In this document: positions 1-5,119 of the stretch, piece after piece
Numbering within the stretch: position 1 is the stretch's first letter
Layout of the letters: each line of letters starts with the position of its first letter
Origin: an uncultured Clostridia bacterium
GTDB lineage: Bacteria > Bacillota_A > Clostridia > Oscillospirales > Oscillospiraceae
NCBI GenBank assembly: GCA_946405325.1
Contig: CAMJGU010000032.1
Location: 1-8,253 of the forward strand
DNA: 8,253 bases
Direction of reading: 5' to 3'
Notes under the pieces: generated by a model
The model's database searches: none
Told to the model about the DNA's origin: nothing
Seen by the model: only the letters and a program-made list of their open reading frames with translations
Program-made: the position numbers and the translations under genes

Positions 1-186
1 TATTATTCTGAAAAAGAACTTCCTGTTATGCTGACGGTTCAGGATATTGCGGCTTTCCTCCGCGTCAGCAAAAATACGGCATACAGCTTCGTAAGCTCGG
101 GAGCAATCCCTGTCGTTAAAGTGGGGCGGCAGATTCGTATTCACCGTGATGATGTCATTCGGTATGTGAACGCCCGAAACAGTTGA
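1..186 (+). CDS. Excisionase-like helix-turn-helix DNA-binding protein (5'-truncated by window edge)
   Basis: Frame 1 is open from the first base to TGA at 184-186, giving 61 residues of a C-terminal fragment. It contains LTVQDIAAFLRVSKNTAYSF, then a turn with VKVGRQIRIHRDDVIRYV. This matches the MerR-like/HTH_17 fold of small excisionase and DNA-binding proteins: recognition helix near SKNTAYSF, and a G-R-x-I/R-I-x-x-D-D wing. The ATG at 28-30 has no Shine-Dalgarno site and would cut off residues commonly present in the family, so the true start is probably upstream of the window. The gene sits directly before the integrase gene, as xis genes of Firmicute integrative elements do. The inferred role is to bend DNA at the attachment site and steer the integrase toward excision. 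It could instead be a regulator of the element. Confidence 0.8.
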   Translation, partial: YYSEKELPVMLTVQDIAAFLRVSKNTAYSFVSSGAIPVVKVGRQIRIHRDDVIRYVNARNS

Positions 187-211
187 GATTTAAGTCGGCC
201 TATGCTATACT
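183..211 (+). promoter_or_regulatory. Sigma-A-type promoter for the integrase gene, with extended -10
   Basis: TTGAGA at 183-188 and TATACT at 206-211 are separated by 17 bp. TGC directly before the -10 hexamer makes it an extended -10 element. Each hexamer differs from consensus at one position. The start point would be near 218, leaving a leader of about 70 nt before the integrase ATG. The -35 box overlaps the stop codon of the excisionase-like gene, so the integrase can be expressed independently of it. Confidence 0.7.
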
Positions 212-264
212 TACGTCAGCAGATACTCCCTTGCATGATTTGCGGCGTAAGGAGGGCCGGCTTA
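191..264. repeat. Nested inverted repeat between the xis-like gene and int
   Basis: The outer arms are TAAGTCGGCC (191-200) and GGCCGGCTTA (255-264), which pair over 10 bp with one G-U. The inner arms CTTACGTC (210-217) and GGCGTAAG (244-251) pair over 8 bp with one G-U. A transcript entering from the xis-like gene could fold all of this. A transcript starting near 218 from the int promoter would lack both left arms. The left arms flank and overlap the int -10 box, so the repeat could act either as a protein-binding site or as an RNA structure specific to read-through transcripts. I do not recognise a named RNA family here. Confidence 0.5.
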
Positions 265-289
265 TCTTTATCATGTAAAGGAGCGTAAC

Positions 290-1651
290 ATGAAACCTGT
301 CAAGAAATGGAACCGCTGGGAAATCGTATACCGGGTTCCCGGATACAAAAGTCCGTTCGCTGAGCGGTTCGATACGTTAGAGGAAGCCAATATCCGCATC
401 GCTGAAATTGAGTACGCCAAGCGGATGGGCACGCTGAAGCCTCCGTCCAGAGTGGAAAAGGCGCGTATCCTCACACTCGGCGAGTATTTGGACGAATACG
501 TTCAAAACTATGGCGCAAACAACTGGGGAGATTCCTACTACAGCATCAGCCGGCACAGGATCGATGACTATATCAAGCCCTTTATTGGTGAGATGCTTCT
601 GAGGGACATCACGACCCGTATCCTTGATGAATACTACAATAAGCTGCTGGATACACCCGCGGTTTTGATGAAGGGCCACAAGGATCAGACTAAGACGGTC
701 TCCTACAGTGTGATCGAGAAGATCGATGACCTGTTAAGAGCTGCCTTCAATCAGGCGGTAAAGTGGGAATACATAAGCAAGAACCCCGCCATTGGGGTTA
801 CGGTGCCGAAAGCGCCGCCTAAGAAGCGCGAGGTTTGGTCTCCGGCAGAAGCGAAGATCGCCATCAACGCGTGCACAGATAAGACCTTGAAGGCGTGTAT
901 CCTGCTGGCAATCGGCTGCTCTATGCGTGCGGGTGAGATTCTCGGGCTTCAATGGTCGGAGGTCGATATCTCTGAGGAAACCCTCGGCAGCAATTCCTCT
1001 ATGTTGAAGGTCAAGCAGGAGCTGAAGCGCTGTGATAAGGAAACGCTGACTGTTCTGAACAACAAGAAGCGCTCGAATGTCTACTTTACCTTCCCGGAGA
1101 TGAAAGCTGACTGCAAGACGTCTCTTGTCCTGAAGCTCCCCAAGACGGAAAGCAGCCTGAGAAGCGTCTACATCCCGAACACGGTTGCCACGGCCCTGTT
1201 AGACCTGAGAGAAGCGCAGGAGCGGCAGCGCCGTTTGCTTCACGGCACCTATCAGGACTTTAATATGGTAATCGCACAGCCCGACGGCAGACCGGTGGAG
1301 GAACGCTATCTGGCAAGGTCCTTTAAGGAATTGCTGAAGCAGGAGGGCTTGCCGGAGGTGGTGTTCCACTCGCTTCGTCATCTCAGTACATCTATGAAGC
1401 TGCAGCTCAGCGGTGGCGATATCAAGGCGGTGCAGGGCGATACAGGCCATTCTCAATCCAACATGGTCACGGATGTCTACTCCCATACCTTCGACGAGAA
1501 TAGGAAGCGGATCGCCGATCAGATGGAGAGCGCCTTTTTCGAGAAGATCGGAGAGATGAGCAACGCGGCCAATCCCACGCAGAACCGCATCCTCGCGCTT
1601 CTCGCGGAGAAGCCGGAACTTGAAGCGCTGATTCTCGCCATGGCGAAATAA
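290..1651 (+). CDS. int: Tyrosine recombinase / site-specific integrase
   Basis: A 453-residue phage-type integrase that would catalyse recombination between the element and its chromosomal attachment site. Residues 1-55 look like an arm-DNA-binding domain. Residues about 62-175 form the SAM-like core-binding domain. Residues about 182-415 are the catalytic domain. All six active-site residues can be placed: R213 in SMRAGEILGLQW, K285 in LPKTESSLRSV, H360 and R363 in HSLRH, H387 in TGHSQSN, and the nucleophile Y397 in DVYSH. The C-terminal extension (415-453) is helical. ATG at 290 has AAAGGAG at 277-283, six bases upstream. The distance from R213 to K285 is 72 residues, against 23 in lambda Int, so the beta2-beta3 region carries an insertion of about 50 residues. 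The gene appears intact. Its position next to tRNA-Thr suggests that tRNA is the target. Confidence 0.96.
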   Translation: MKPVKKWNRWEIVYRVPGYKSPFAERFDTLEEANIRIAEIEYAKRMGTLKPPSRVEKARILTLGEYLDEYVQNYGANNWGDSYYSISRHRIDDYIKPFIGEMLLRDITTRILDEYYNKLLDTPAVLMKGHKDQTKTVSYSVIEKIDDLLRAAFNQAVKWEYISKNPAIGVTVPKAPPKKREVWSPAEAKIAINACTDKTLKACILLAIGCSMRAGEILGLQWSEVDISEETLGSNSSMLKVKQELKRCDKETLTVLNNKKRSNVYFTFPEMKADCKTSLVLKLPKTESSLRSVYIPNTVATALLDLREAQERQRRLLHGTYQDFNMVIAQPDGRPVEERYLARSFKELLKQEGLPEVVFHSLRHLSTSMKLQLSGGDIKAVQGDTGHSQSNMVTDVYSHTFDENRKRIADQMESAFFEKIGEMSNAANPTQNRILALLAEKPELEALILAMAK

Positions 1652-1666
1652 AAAGCTATGAGTGGT

Positions 1667-1737
1667 CAACGAGAAGCAACCAATCACAGCAAATCACACC
1701 CAGTACCAACGAGAATGTTAGAGGTTTGTTAGAGATT
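1667..1737. repeat. Iterated short direct repeats between int and the tRNA gene (probable recombinase/accessory binding sites)
   Basis: Three repeat pairs lie in the 160-bp non-coding strip after int. CAACGAGAA occurs at 1667-1675 and 1707-1715, 40 bp apart. AATCACA occurs at 1682-1688 and 1692-1698, 10 bp apart. An 11-bp tandem repeat, TGTTAGAG(G/A)TT, occupies 1716-1726 and 1727-1737. The spacings are close to whole helical turns. Known attachment regions of tyrosine-integrase elements carry integrase arm sites and excisionase sites in this position, often as short phased direct repeats. Assignment to Int or Xis is inference. Confidence 0.55.
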
Positions 1738-1768
1738 TCGGAACCGTAAAAATGGAAAGCAAAAGAAA

Positions 1769-1807
1769 AGTTCCGAATCTCAACCAAACTGATTGAAATT
1801 CGGAACT
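1769..1807 (-). terminator. Intrinsic terminator of the tRNA-Asp/tRNA-Thr operon
   Basis: On the minus strand, AGTTCCGAAT pairs with ATTCGGAACT over 10 bp. Four more inner pairs (TCAA with TTGA) follow one mismatch, leaving a 9-base loop. A T-rich run (TTTTCTTTT) comes directly after the stem in the minus direction. It begins four bases past the encoded CCA of tRNA-Thr, so it fits as the end of the tRNA transcript. The plus-strand side has no T-run, so it is not an obvious terminator for int. Confidence 0.75.
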
Positions 1808-1811
1808 ATTC

Positions 1812-1887
<76 letters not shown>

Positions 1888-1890
1888 AAA

Positions 1891-1967
<77 letters not shown>

Positions 1968-1976
1968 ATTACGCTG

Positions 1977-1993
1977 CGGTCGTTTGACGACCG
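1977..1993 (-). other. Short hairpin at the start of the tRNA operon leader
   Basis: CGGTCG (1977-1982) and CGACCG (1988-1993) form a perfect 6-bp inverted repeat with a 5-base loop. Given the promoter at 2000-2029, transcription should begin close to 1993. The primary tRNA transcript would then start with this hairpin, about 10 nt before mature tRNA-Asp. It may protect or help process the leader; this is inference. Confidence 0.45.
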
Positions 1994-1999
1994 TGGTGT

Positions 2000-2029
2000 A
2001 TCTTAACACAGCAAGTCCGAAAATGTCAA
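2000..2029 (-). promoter_or_regulatory. Promoter of the tRNA-Asp/tRNA-Thr operon
   Basis: Reading the minus strand, a consensus TTGACA (2024-2029) is followed after 18 bp by TAAGAT (2000-2005). It lies 32 bp upstream of tRNA-Asp, a normal distance for a tRNA promoter. The perfect -35 box fits the strong expression expected of tRNA operons. Confidence 0.75.
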
Positions 2030-2031
2030 GC

Positions 2032-2057
2032 ACTTTTTCGCGGAAAAACGAAAAAGT
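2032..2057. other. A/T-rich hairpin between the divergent tRNA and birA promoters
   Basis: ACTTTTTCG (2032-2040) pairs with CGAAAAAGT (2049-2057) over 9 bp, with an 8-base loop, and is followed by a few T residues on the plus strand. It resembles a weak intrinsic terminator for plus-strand transcription running antisense through the tRNA genes. The stem is AT-rich and the U-run short, so its function is uncertain. Confidence 0.35.
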
Positions 2058-2083
2058 TTTGCTGCGTGCGAGTGGGGAGGCAA

Positions 2084-2109
2084 CCGATGTGTACAGGGTT
2101 TACAATCGG
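2084..2109. promoter_or_regulatory. Operator-like dyad overlapping the birA -35 box
   Basis: CCGAT-TGTA (2084-2093, with one extra G at 2089) is mirrored by TACA-ATCGG (2101-2109) around a 7-bp centre. Nine base pairs match. The right half overlaps the -35 hexamer (2099-2104), a position where a bound repressor would block RNA polymerase. The half-site does not resemble the GTTAAC-type BirA operator of Firmicutes, so the binding protein is unknown and the dyad could be coincidental. Confidence 0.35.
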
Positions 2110-2127
2110 GGGTGTGCGTGGTATACT
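2099..2127 (+). promoter_or_regulatory. Promoter of the birA-chromate transporter operon
   Basis: TTTACA (2099-2104) and TATACT (2122-2127) are 17 bp apart, and TGG before the -10 box makes it an extended -10 promoter. The predicted start near 2134 leaves a short leader of about 26 nt, containing GGGAG at 2146-2150 nine bases before the birA ATG. Confidence 0.75.
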
Positions 2128-2159
2128 AAGACAAAATTTGAAGATGGGAGCGGTGCGAC

Positions 2160-3161
2160 ATGAGCAAGGAAACCGTATTGAAGCTGCTGCAGGAGAGCCG
2201 CGGGGGCTACGTCTCCGGCGAGGGGATCAGCGCGCAGCTGGGCATCACGCGGGCGGCGGTGTGGAAGGCGGTCCGCGGCCTGCGGCGCGACGGCTACGAC
2301 ATCGAGTCCCGCAAGAGCCAAGGCTACCGGCTGATGGACGCGCCCGACCGCCTGAGCGAGACCGCGATCCGCGCCCGATTGGGCACGGTGAAGCTGGTGG
2401 GGCGGACGCTTAGCTGCTTCGAGCGCATCGACTCCACCAACGCGTACTTAAAGCGCGCCGCCTCCGAGGGCGTCGTGGACGGCACGGTTGCCGTCGCGGA
2501 CGAGCAGACCGGCGGCCGGGGCCGCCGCGGGCGCAGCTTCCAGAGCCCCGCGGGCAAGGGCATCTACCTCTCGGCACTGCTCCGCCCGCCGGTGGAGCCG
2601 AACCGCCTGCTGCCCATCACGGGCTACGTCGCCGTGGCGATGTGCAACGCCGTGGAGCGCGTGGCGGGGGTTCGCCCGCGCATCAAGTGGGCGAACGACC
2701 TCGTGCTCGGCGGCAAAAAGCTCTGCGGCATTCTGACGGAGCTGAGCATGGAGGGCGAGAGCGGCGCGCTGCAATATGTCATCGTTGGCATCGGACTCAA
2801 CGTCGCGCAGACGCGGGCGGATTTCGCGGGCGAGCTGGAGCGCATCGCCACCTCGCTGAATCTGGAGACCGGACGGGAGATCTCCCGCGCGGCGCTGGCG
2901 GCGGCGATGATCGAGGAGCTGGACGCGCTCTATCAGGCGCTGCTGCGCCACCGCCTCGCGCCGTATCTGGAGCGCTATCGCGCCGACTGCCTCACCATCG
3001 GGCAGCAGGTGCAGCTGCTGTGGGAGGACGTGCACGAGAAGGTGCTGGCGACCGGCGTGGACGAAAACCTCGGTCTGGAGGTGCTGCGCCAGAACGGCAC
3101 GAAGGACGTGATCCGCACCGGCGAGGTCTCGGTGCGCGGACTCTATGGATATGTGGAGTGA
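2160..3161 (+). CDS. birA: Bifunctional biotin--[acetyl-CoA-carboxylase] ligase / biotin operon repressor BirA
   Basis: This cytosolic enzyme activates biotin with ATP to biotinyl-5'-AMP and transfers it to the carrier lysine of biotin-dependent carboxylases. The protein has 333 residues, normal for class II BirA. Residues about 4-55 form a winged helix-turn-helix (ITRAAVWKAVRGLRRDGYDI), so it probably also represses genes when loaded with biotinyl-AMP. The catalytic domain shows DSTN (91-94), the ligand-binding loop GGRGRRGRSF (118-127), KWANDL (176-181), GKKLCGIL (185-192) and GIGLNV (210-215). Residues about 280-330 match the SH3-like C-terminal domain. ATG at 2160 is preceded by GGGAG and its own promoter. 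It is the first gene of an operon with two chromate-transporter-type genes. No biotin synthesis or transport gene is in view, so its repressor targets lie elsewhere. Confidence 0.96.
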   Translation: MSKETVLKLLQESRGGYVSGEGISAQLGITRAAVWKAVRGLRRDGYDIESRKSQGYRLMDAPDRLSETAIRARLGTVKLVGRTLSCFERIDSTNAYLKRAASEGVVDGTVAVADEQTGGRGRRGRSFQSPAGKGIYLSALLRPPVEPNRLLPITGYVAVAMCNAVERVAGVRPRIKWANDLVLGGKKLCGILTELSMEGESGALQYVIVGIGLNVAQTRADFAGELERIATSLNLETGREISRAALAAAMIEELDALYQALLRHRLAPYLERYRADCLTIGQQVQLLWEDVHEKVLATGVDENLGLEVLRQNGTKDVIRTGEVSVRGLYGYVE

Positions 3162-3164
3162 GCC

Positions 3165-3719
3165 ATGGGGAAGGAACTGATTTCGCTGTTTCTCGCCTTT
3201 GCCAAGGTCGGCGTGATGACCTTCGGCGGGGGCTATGCCATGCTGCCGATTTTGCAGCGTGAGATCGTGGAGAACCAGGGCTGGGCGACCGAGGAGGAGC
3301 TGGCGGACTACTTTGCCATCGGCCAGTGTACCCCCGGCGTCATCGCCGTCAATACCGCCACATTCATCGGGCGCAAGCGCTTCGGCGTCGCGGGCGGGAT
3401 CGTCGCCACGCTGGGCGTGGTATTTCCGTCGCTTATTATCATCTCGCTGCTGGCGGGGGTCATCACGCAGTTTTCGGAGCTTGCGTGGGTGAAAAACGCC
3501 TTCGCCGGCGTCCGCGTCTGCGTCTGCGTGCTGATCGCCAATGCCGTGTGGAAGCTGGGCAAGAAATCCCTCGTCGACAAGTGGGCGGCGGGGATCTTCC
3601 TGCTCGTCGCCGCGGCGGCGATTTTAACGGACTGGTCGCCGGTGGTGTTCGTGCTCTTCGCGGGCGTCTGCGGCATCGTGCTGCAAGTGCTGCTGAAGAA
3701 GGGAGGCGCGGCCAAATGA
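3165..3719 (+). CDS. chrA: Chromate transporter family protein, first of a two-gene pair
   Basis: A 184-residue hydrophobic membrane protein of the ChrA (CHR) superfamily in its short, single-domain form. The family signatures are present: FGGGYAMLP at 20-28, Q54-C-T-P57-G58 followed by VIAVNTATFIG, and a long hydrophobic stretch GGIVATLGVVFPSLIIISLLA. Several further membrane segments run to a basic C-terminus. Full-length ChrA has two such halves. Short family members occur as adjacent gene pairs whose products probably act together, as with ywrA/ywrB of Bacillus subtilis. Known long ChrA proteins export chromate; the native substrate in an anaerobe is uncertain. The start lies three bases after the birA stop, with GGAG (3155-3158) inside the birA end. 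That spacing points to cotranscription and translational coupling. The second position after PG is V here, where PGP is usual. Confidence 0.92.
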   Translation: MGKELISLFLAFAKVGVMTFGGGYAMLPILQREIVENQGWATEEELADYFAIGQCTPGVIAVNTATFIGRKRFGVAGGIVATLGVVFPSLIIISLLAGVITQFSELAWVKNAFAGVRVCVCVLIANAVWKLGKKSLVDKWAAGIFLLVAAAAILTDWSPVVFVLFAGVCGIVLQVLLKKGGAAK

Positions 3720-4273
3720 TCTACCTGCGCCTTTTCTGGGAGTTTTTCAAGACCGGCCTGTTCGCCATCGGCGGCGGCATGGCGACGCTGCCGTTCCTCT
3801 ACGACATCTCCGACCGCACCGGCTGGTTCACCCACGCGCAGCTCGCGGACATGGTGGCGGTGTCCGAATCCACACCCGGGCCGATCGGCGTGAACATGGC
3901 AACCTACGTCGGCTTTCTCACCGGCGGCGTCGGTGGGGCGGCGGTGGCGACACTCGGATTGATCACGCCGAGTATTATTGTCATCTTAATCGTCTCTGCG
4001 TTTTTGGAAAAGTTCCGCTCCAGCAAGTACGTCAGCGGCGCGTTCTACGGCCTGCGTCCCGCGTCGACGGCGATGATCCTCGCCGCGCTGGTTCTGGTGG
4101 TGAAGGCGGCGTTCCTGCCCGCGGCGGGCGCTGCCTTTGACTGGCGGCTGCCGGTGCTGGCGGCGGTGCTGCTGGTTTTGACGAACGCGGTGCCCCAGAC
4201 GAAAAAGCTGCACCCGATCGTGTTCATCCTCGGCTCCGCCGCGGTGGGCATGGCGCTGGGGCTGGCAGGATAA
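3716..4273 (+). CDS. chrA: Chromate transporter family protein, second of a two-gene pair
   Basis: A 185-residue short-chain ChrA-family membrane protein. It shows IGGGMATLP at 18-26 and the family motif STPGPIGVNMATYVG from about residue 52, with PGP intact, followed by a glycine-rich hydrophobic segment (GGVGGAAVATLGLITPSIIVIL) and further membrane helices. I chose ATG at 3716: it overlaps the preceding stop as ATGA, has GGGAGG about nine bases upstream, and places the GGG motif at the usual distance from the N-terminus. The frame is open further upstream, but that part is only a shadow of the previous gene. The two proteins are diverged rather than copies, fitting a heteromeric transporter with each half in opposite membrane orientation (inference from the family). 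The gene ends inside the terminator stem at 4272. Confidence 0.92.
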   Translation: MIYLRLFWEFFKTGLFAIGGGMATLPFLYDISDRTGWFTHAQLADMVAVSESTPGPIGVNMATYVGFLTGGVGGAAVATLGLITPSIIVILIVSAFLEKFRSSKYVSGAFYGLRPASTAMILAALVLVVKAAFLPAAGAAFDWRLPVLAAVLLVLTNAVPQTKKLHPIVFILGSAAVGMALGLAG

Positions 4274-4307
4274 ACAAAAAGCGTGCCGCAAGGCACGCTT
4301 TTTGTTT
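4272..4307. terminator. Bidirectional intrinsic terminator between the birA operon and udk
   Basis: Sixteen bases (4272-4287) pair perfectly with 4292-4307 around a GCAA tetraloop. The GC-rich inner stem GCGTGCC/GGCACGC is flanked by an A-run on the left and a T-run on the right, so it works on both strands. It ends the birA operon and the convergent udk gene, whose stop codon is only 6 bp away. The left arm includes the last two bases of the chromate-transporter stop codon. Confidence 0.93.
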
Positions 4308-4312
4308 TTCAT

Positions 4313-4948
4313 TTACACGTTCTCCGGCAGGATGTCGGTGGTGGCGATGTGGTTCTCGATGCGCTGCATGATCATGTCCAGCGCGACGAGGTTGCGCCCG
4401 CCCTCGAGCACGATGATGTCGGCAAACTTGCGCGTCGGCTCGACGAACTGCTCGTGCATGGGCTTGACCGTGGTGAGGTACTGGGTGATGACGCTCTCGA
4501 GCGTCCGGCCGCGGTCGCGCACGTCGCGCAGCGCGCGGCGCAGGATGCGCACGTCGGCGTCGGTCTCCACGAAGATCTTGATGTCCATCATCTGGCGCAG
4601 CACGGGGTGGTGGAAGATCAGGATGCCCTCGACGATGATGACCTTGGACGGGCGCACCAGCTCGGTCTCGTCGCTGCGCTGGTGCTCGGCGTAGTTGTAG
4701 ATCGGCACGCGCACGCTTTTGCCCGCCTTGAGCGCGCGCAGATGCTCGACGAGCATGGGCGTGTCAAAGGCGTCGGGATGGTCATAGTTGGTCTTGCAGC
4801 GCTCCTCAAAGGGAATGTCCTGGCGCTTGTAGTAGCTGTCGTGATGGATGACGGTGATGTCCCCGCCGAAATGCTGCTGCAGGTGCTCGGTCAGCGTGGT
4901 CTTGCCCGAACCGGTACCGCCGGCGATGCCGATAAACATGACGCTCAT
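4313..4948 (-). CDS. udk: Uridine kinase (uridine/cytidine salvage)
   Basis: This cytosolic enzyme phosphorylates uridine and cytidine to UMP and CMP with ATP or GTP in pyrimidine salvage. The 211-residue length is typical. The P-loop GGTGSGKT lies at 10-17. The nucleoside-binding family motifs HDSYYK (36-41), YDHPDAFD (55-62) and PIYNYAEHQR (82-91) follow. IIVEGIL (104-110) is the Walker B-like strand. FVETDADVRILRRALRD with the RDRGR lid arginines comes after. ATG at 4946-4948 is chosen because GGGAGGA (4955-4961) lies six bases upstream and it puts the P-loop at the usual position. The frame stays open far upstream on this strand, but that is antisense to the neighbouring gene and not part of the protein. 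The gene stands alone with its own promoter and shares a terminator with the birA operon. Confidence 0.96.
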   Translation of the reverse strand: MSVMFIGIAGGTGSGKTTLTEHLQQHFGGDITVIHHDSYYKRQDIPFEERCKTNYDHPDAFDTPMLVEHLRALKAGKSVRVPIYNYAEHQRSDETELVRPSKVIIVEGILIFHHPVLRQMMDIKIFVETDADVRILRRALRDVRDRGRTLESVITQYLTTVKPMHEQFVEPTRKFADIIVLEGGRNLVALDMIMQRIENHIATTDILPENV

Positions 4949-4975
4949 TCCGAATCCTCCCGGAGTTTTTTTTAC

Positions 4976-5004
4976 ATTATAAGGAAAAACGTCTGAAAAA
5001 TCAA
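4976..5004 (-). promoter_or_regulatory. Promoter of udk
   Basis: On the minus strand, TTGATT (4999-5004) and a consensus TATAAT (4976-4981) are separated by 17 bp. The start point near 4969 gives a leader of about 20 nt carrying the GGGAGGA ribosome-binding site. No riboswitch or attenuator would fit in so short a leader. Confidence 0.8.
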
Positions 5005-5034
5005 GTCCGGTCGAAATTTCCGGAGAATAGAAGG

Positions 5035-5062
5035 TTGACGGCGGTGAAAAATGTGGTATTAT
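5035..5062 (+). promoter_or_regulatory. Promoter of the zinc-ribbon/Ig-like protein gene
   Basis: TTGACG (5035-5040) and TATTAT (5057-5062) are 16 bp apart, with TGG directly before the -10 box. The start near 5069 gives a leader of about 50 nt. The -35 box faces the udk -35 box across 30 bp, so the two genes diverge from one compact control region. Confidence 0.65.
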
Positions 5063-5083
5063 GTAAAATGAAATCAAAGGGAA

Positions 5084-5100
5084 ACGCCCGAAAAGGGCGT
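5084..5100 (+). other. Hairpin in the leader of the zinc-ribbon/Ig-like gene
   Basis: ACGCCC (5084-5089) and GGGCGT (5095-5100) form a perfect GC-rich 6-bp stem with a GAAAA loop, eight bases before the AAGGAGGGG ribosome-binding site. It lacks a T-run, so it is not a terminator. It may stabilise the 5' end of the message or tune translation; this is inference. Confidence 0.5.
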
Positions 5101-5119
5101 GTACGATAAGGAGGGGCTT

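Larger units (their letters stand above)
1..1811. mobile_element. Right-hand end of an integrated element (ICE, genomic island or prophage)
   Basis: An excisionase-like gene and a tyrosine integrase lie in tandem, and the integrase reads toward the 3' end of a tRNA-Thr gene only about 160 bp away. This is the usual arrangement where a tyrosine-integrase element has entered a tRNA gene. Base composition supports it: this part has mixed third codon positions, while genes from 2160 onward end mostly in G or C. The boundary is set just before the tRNA end and is approximate, because the duplicated core probably includes part of the tRNA. The left end and cargo lie outside the window, so conjugative element, island and prophage cannot be separated. 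Confidence 0.8.

Noticed and set aside
28..30. ATG as the start of the excisionase-like gene
   Set aside because: There is no ribosome-binding site, and the residues before it (YYSEKELPV) look like normal coding sequence of the family, so the gene probably starts outside the window.
2000..2160. A classical BirA operator (paired GTTAAC half-sites) upstream of birA
   Set aside because: Only a lone TTAAC occurs near 2003, inside the tRNA promoter region, with no partner at the right spacing.
3326..3715. N-terminal extension of the second chromate-transporter gene
   Set aside because: The upstream part is the Arg-rich out-of-frame reading of the first transporter gene. ATG 3716 with GGGAGG and an ATGA overlap gives a protein of the right length.
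4283..4996. A plus-strand open frame opposite udk
   Set aside because: It begins inside the terminator hairpin, is rich in His/Asp/Val/Leu without motifs, and is an antisense shadow of a well-supported uridine kinase.
5099..5119. Upstream GTG start adding seven residues to the zinc-ribbon protein
   Set aside because: It lies before the AAGGAGGGG site and at the edge of the leader hairpin. ATG 5120 has the correct spacing from that site.
5068..5119. A riboswitch or T-box in the zinc-ribbon gene leader
   Set aside because: The leader is about 50 nt with a single 6-bp hairpin and no terminator alternative, too small for a known riboswitch class.
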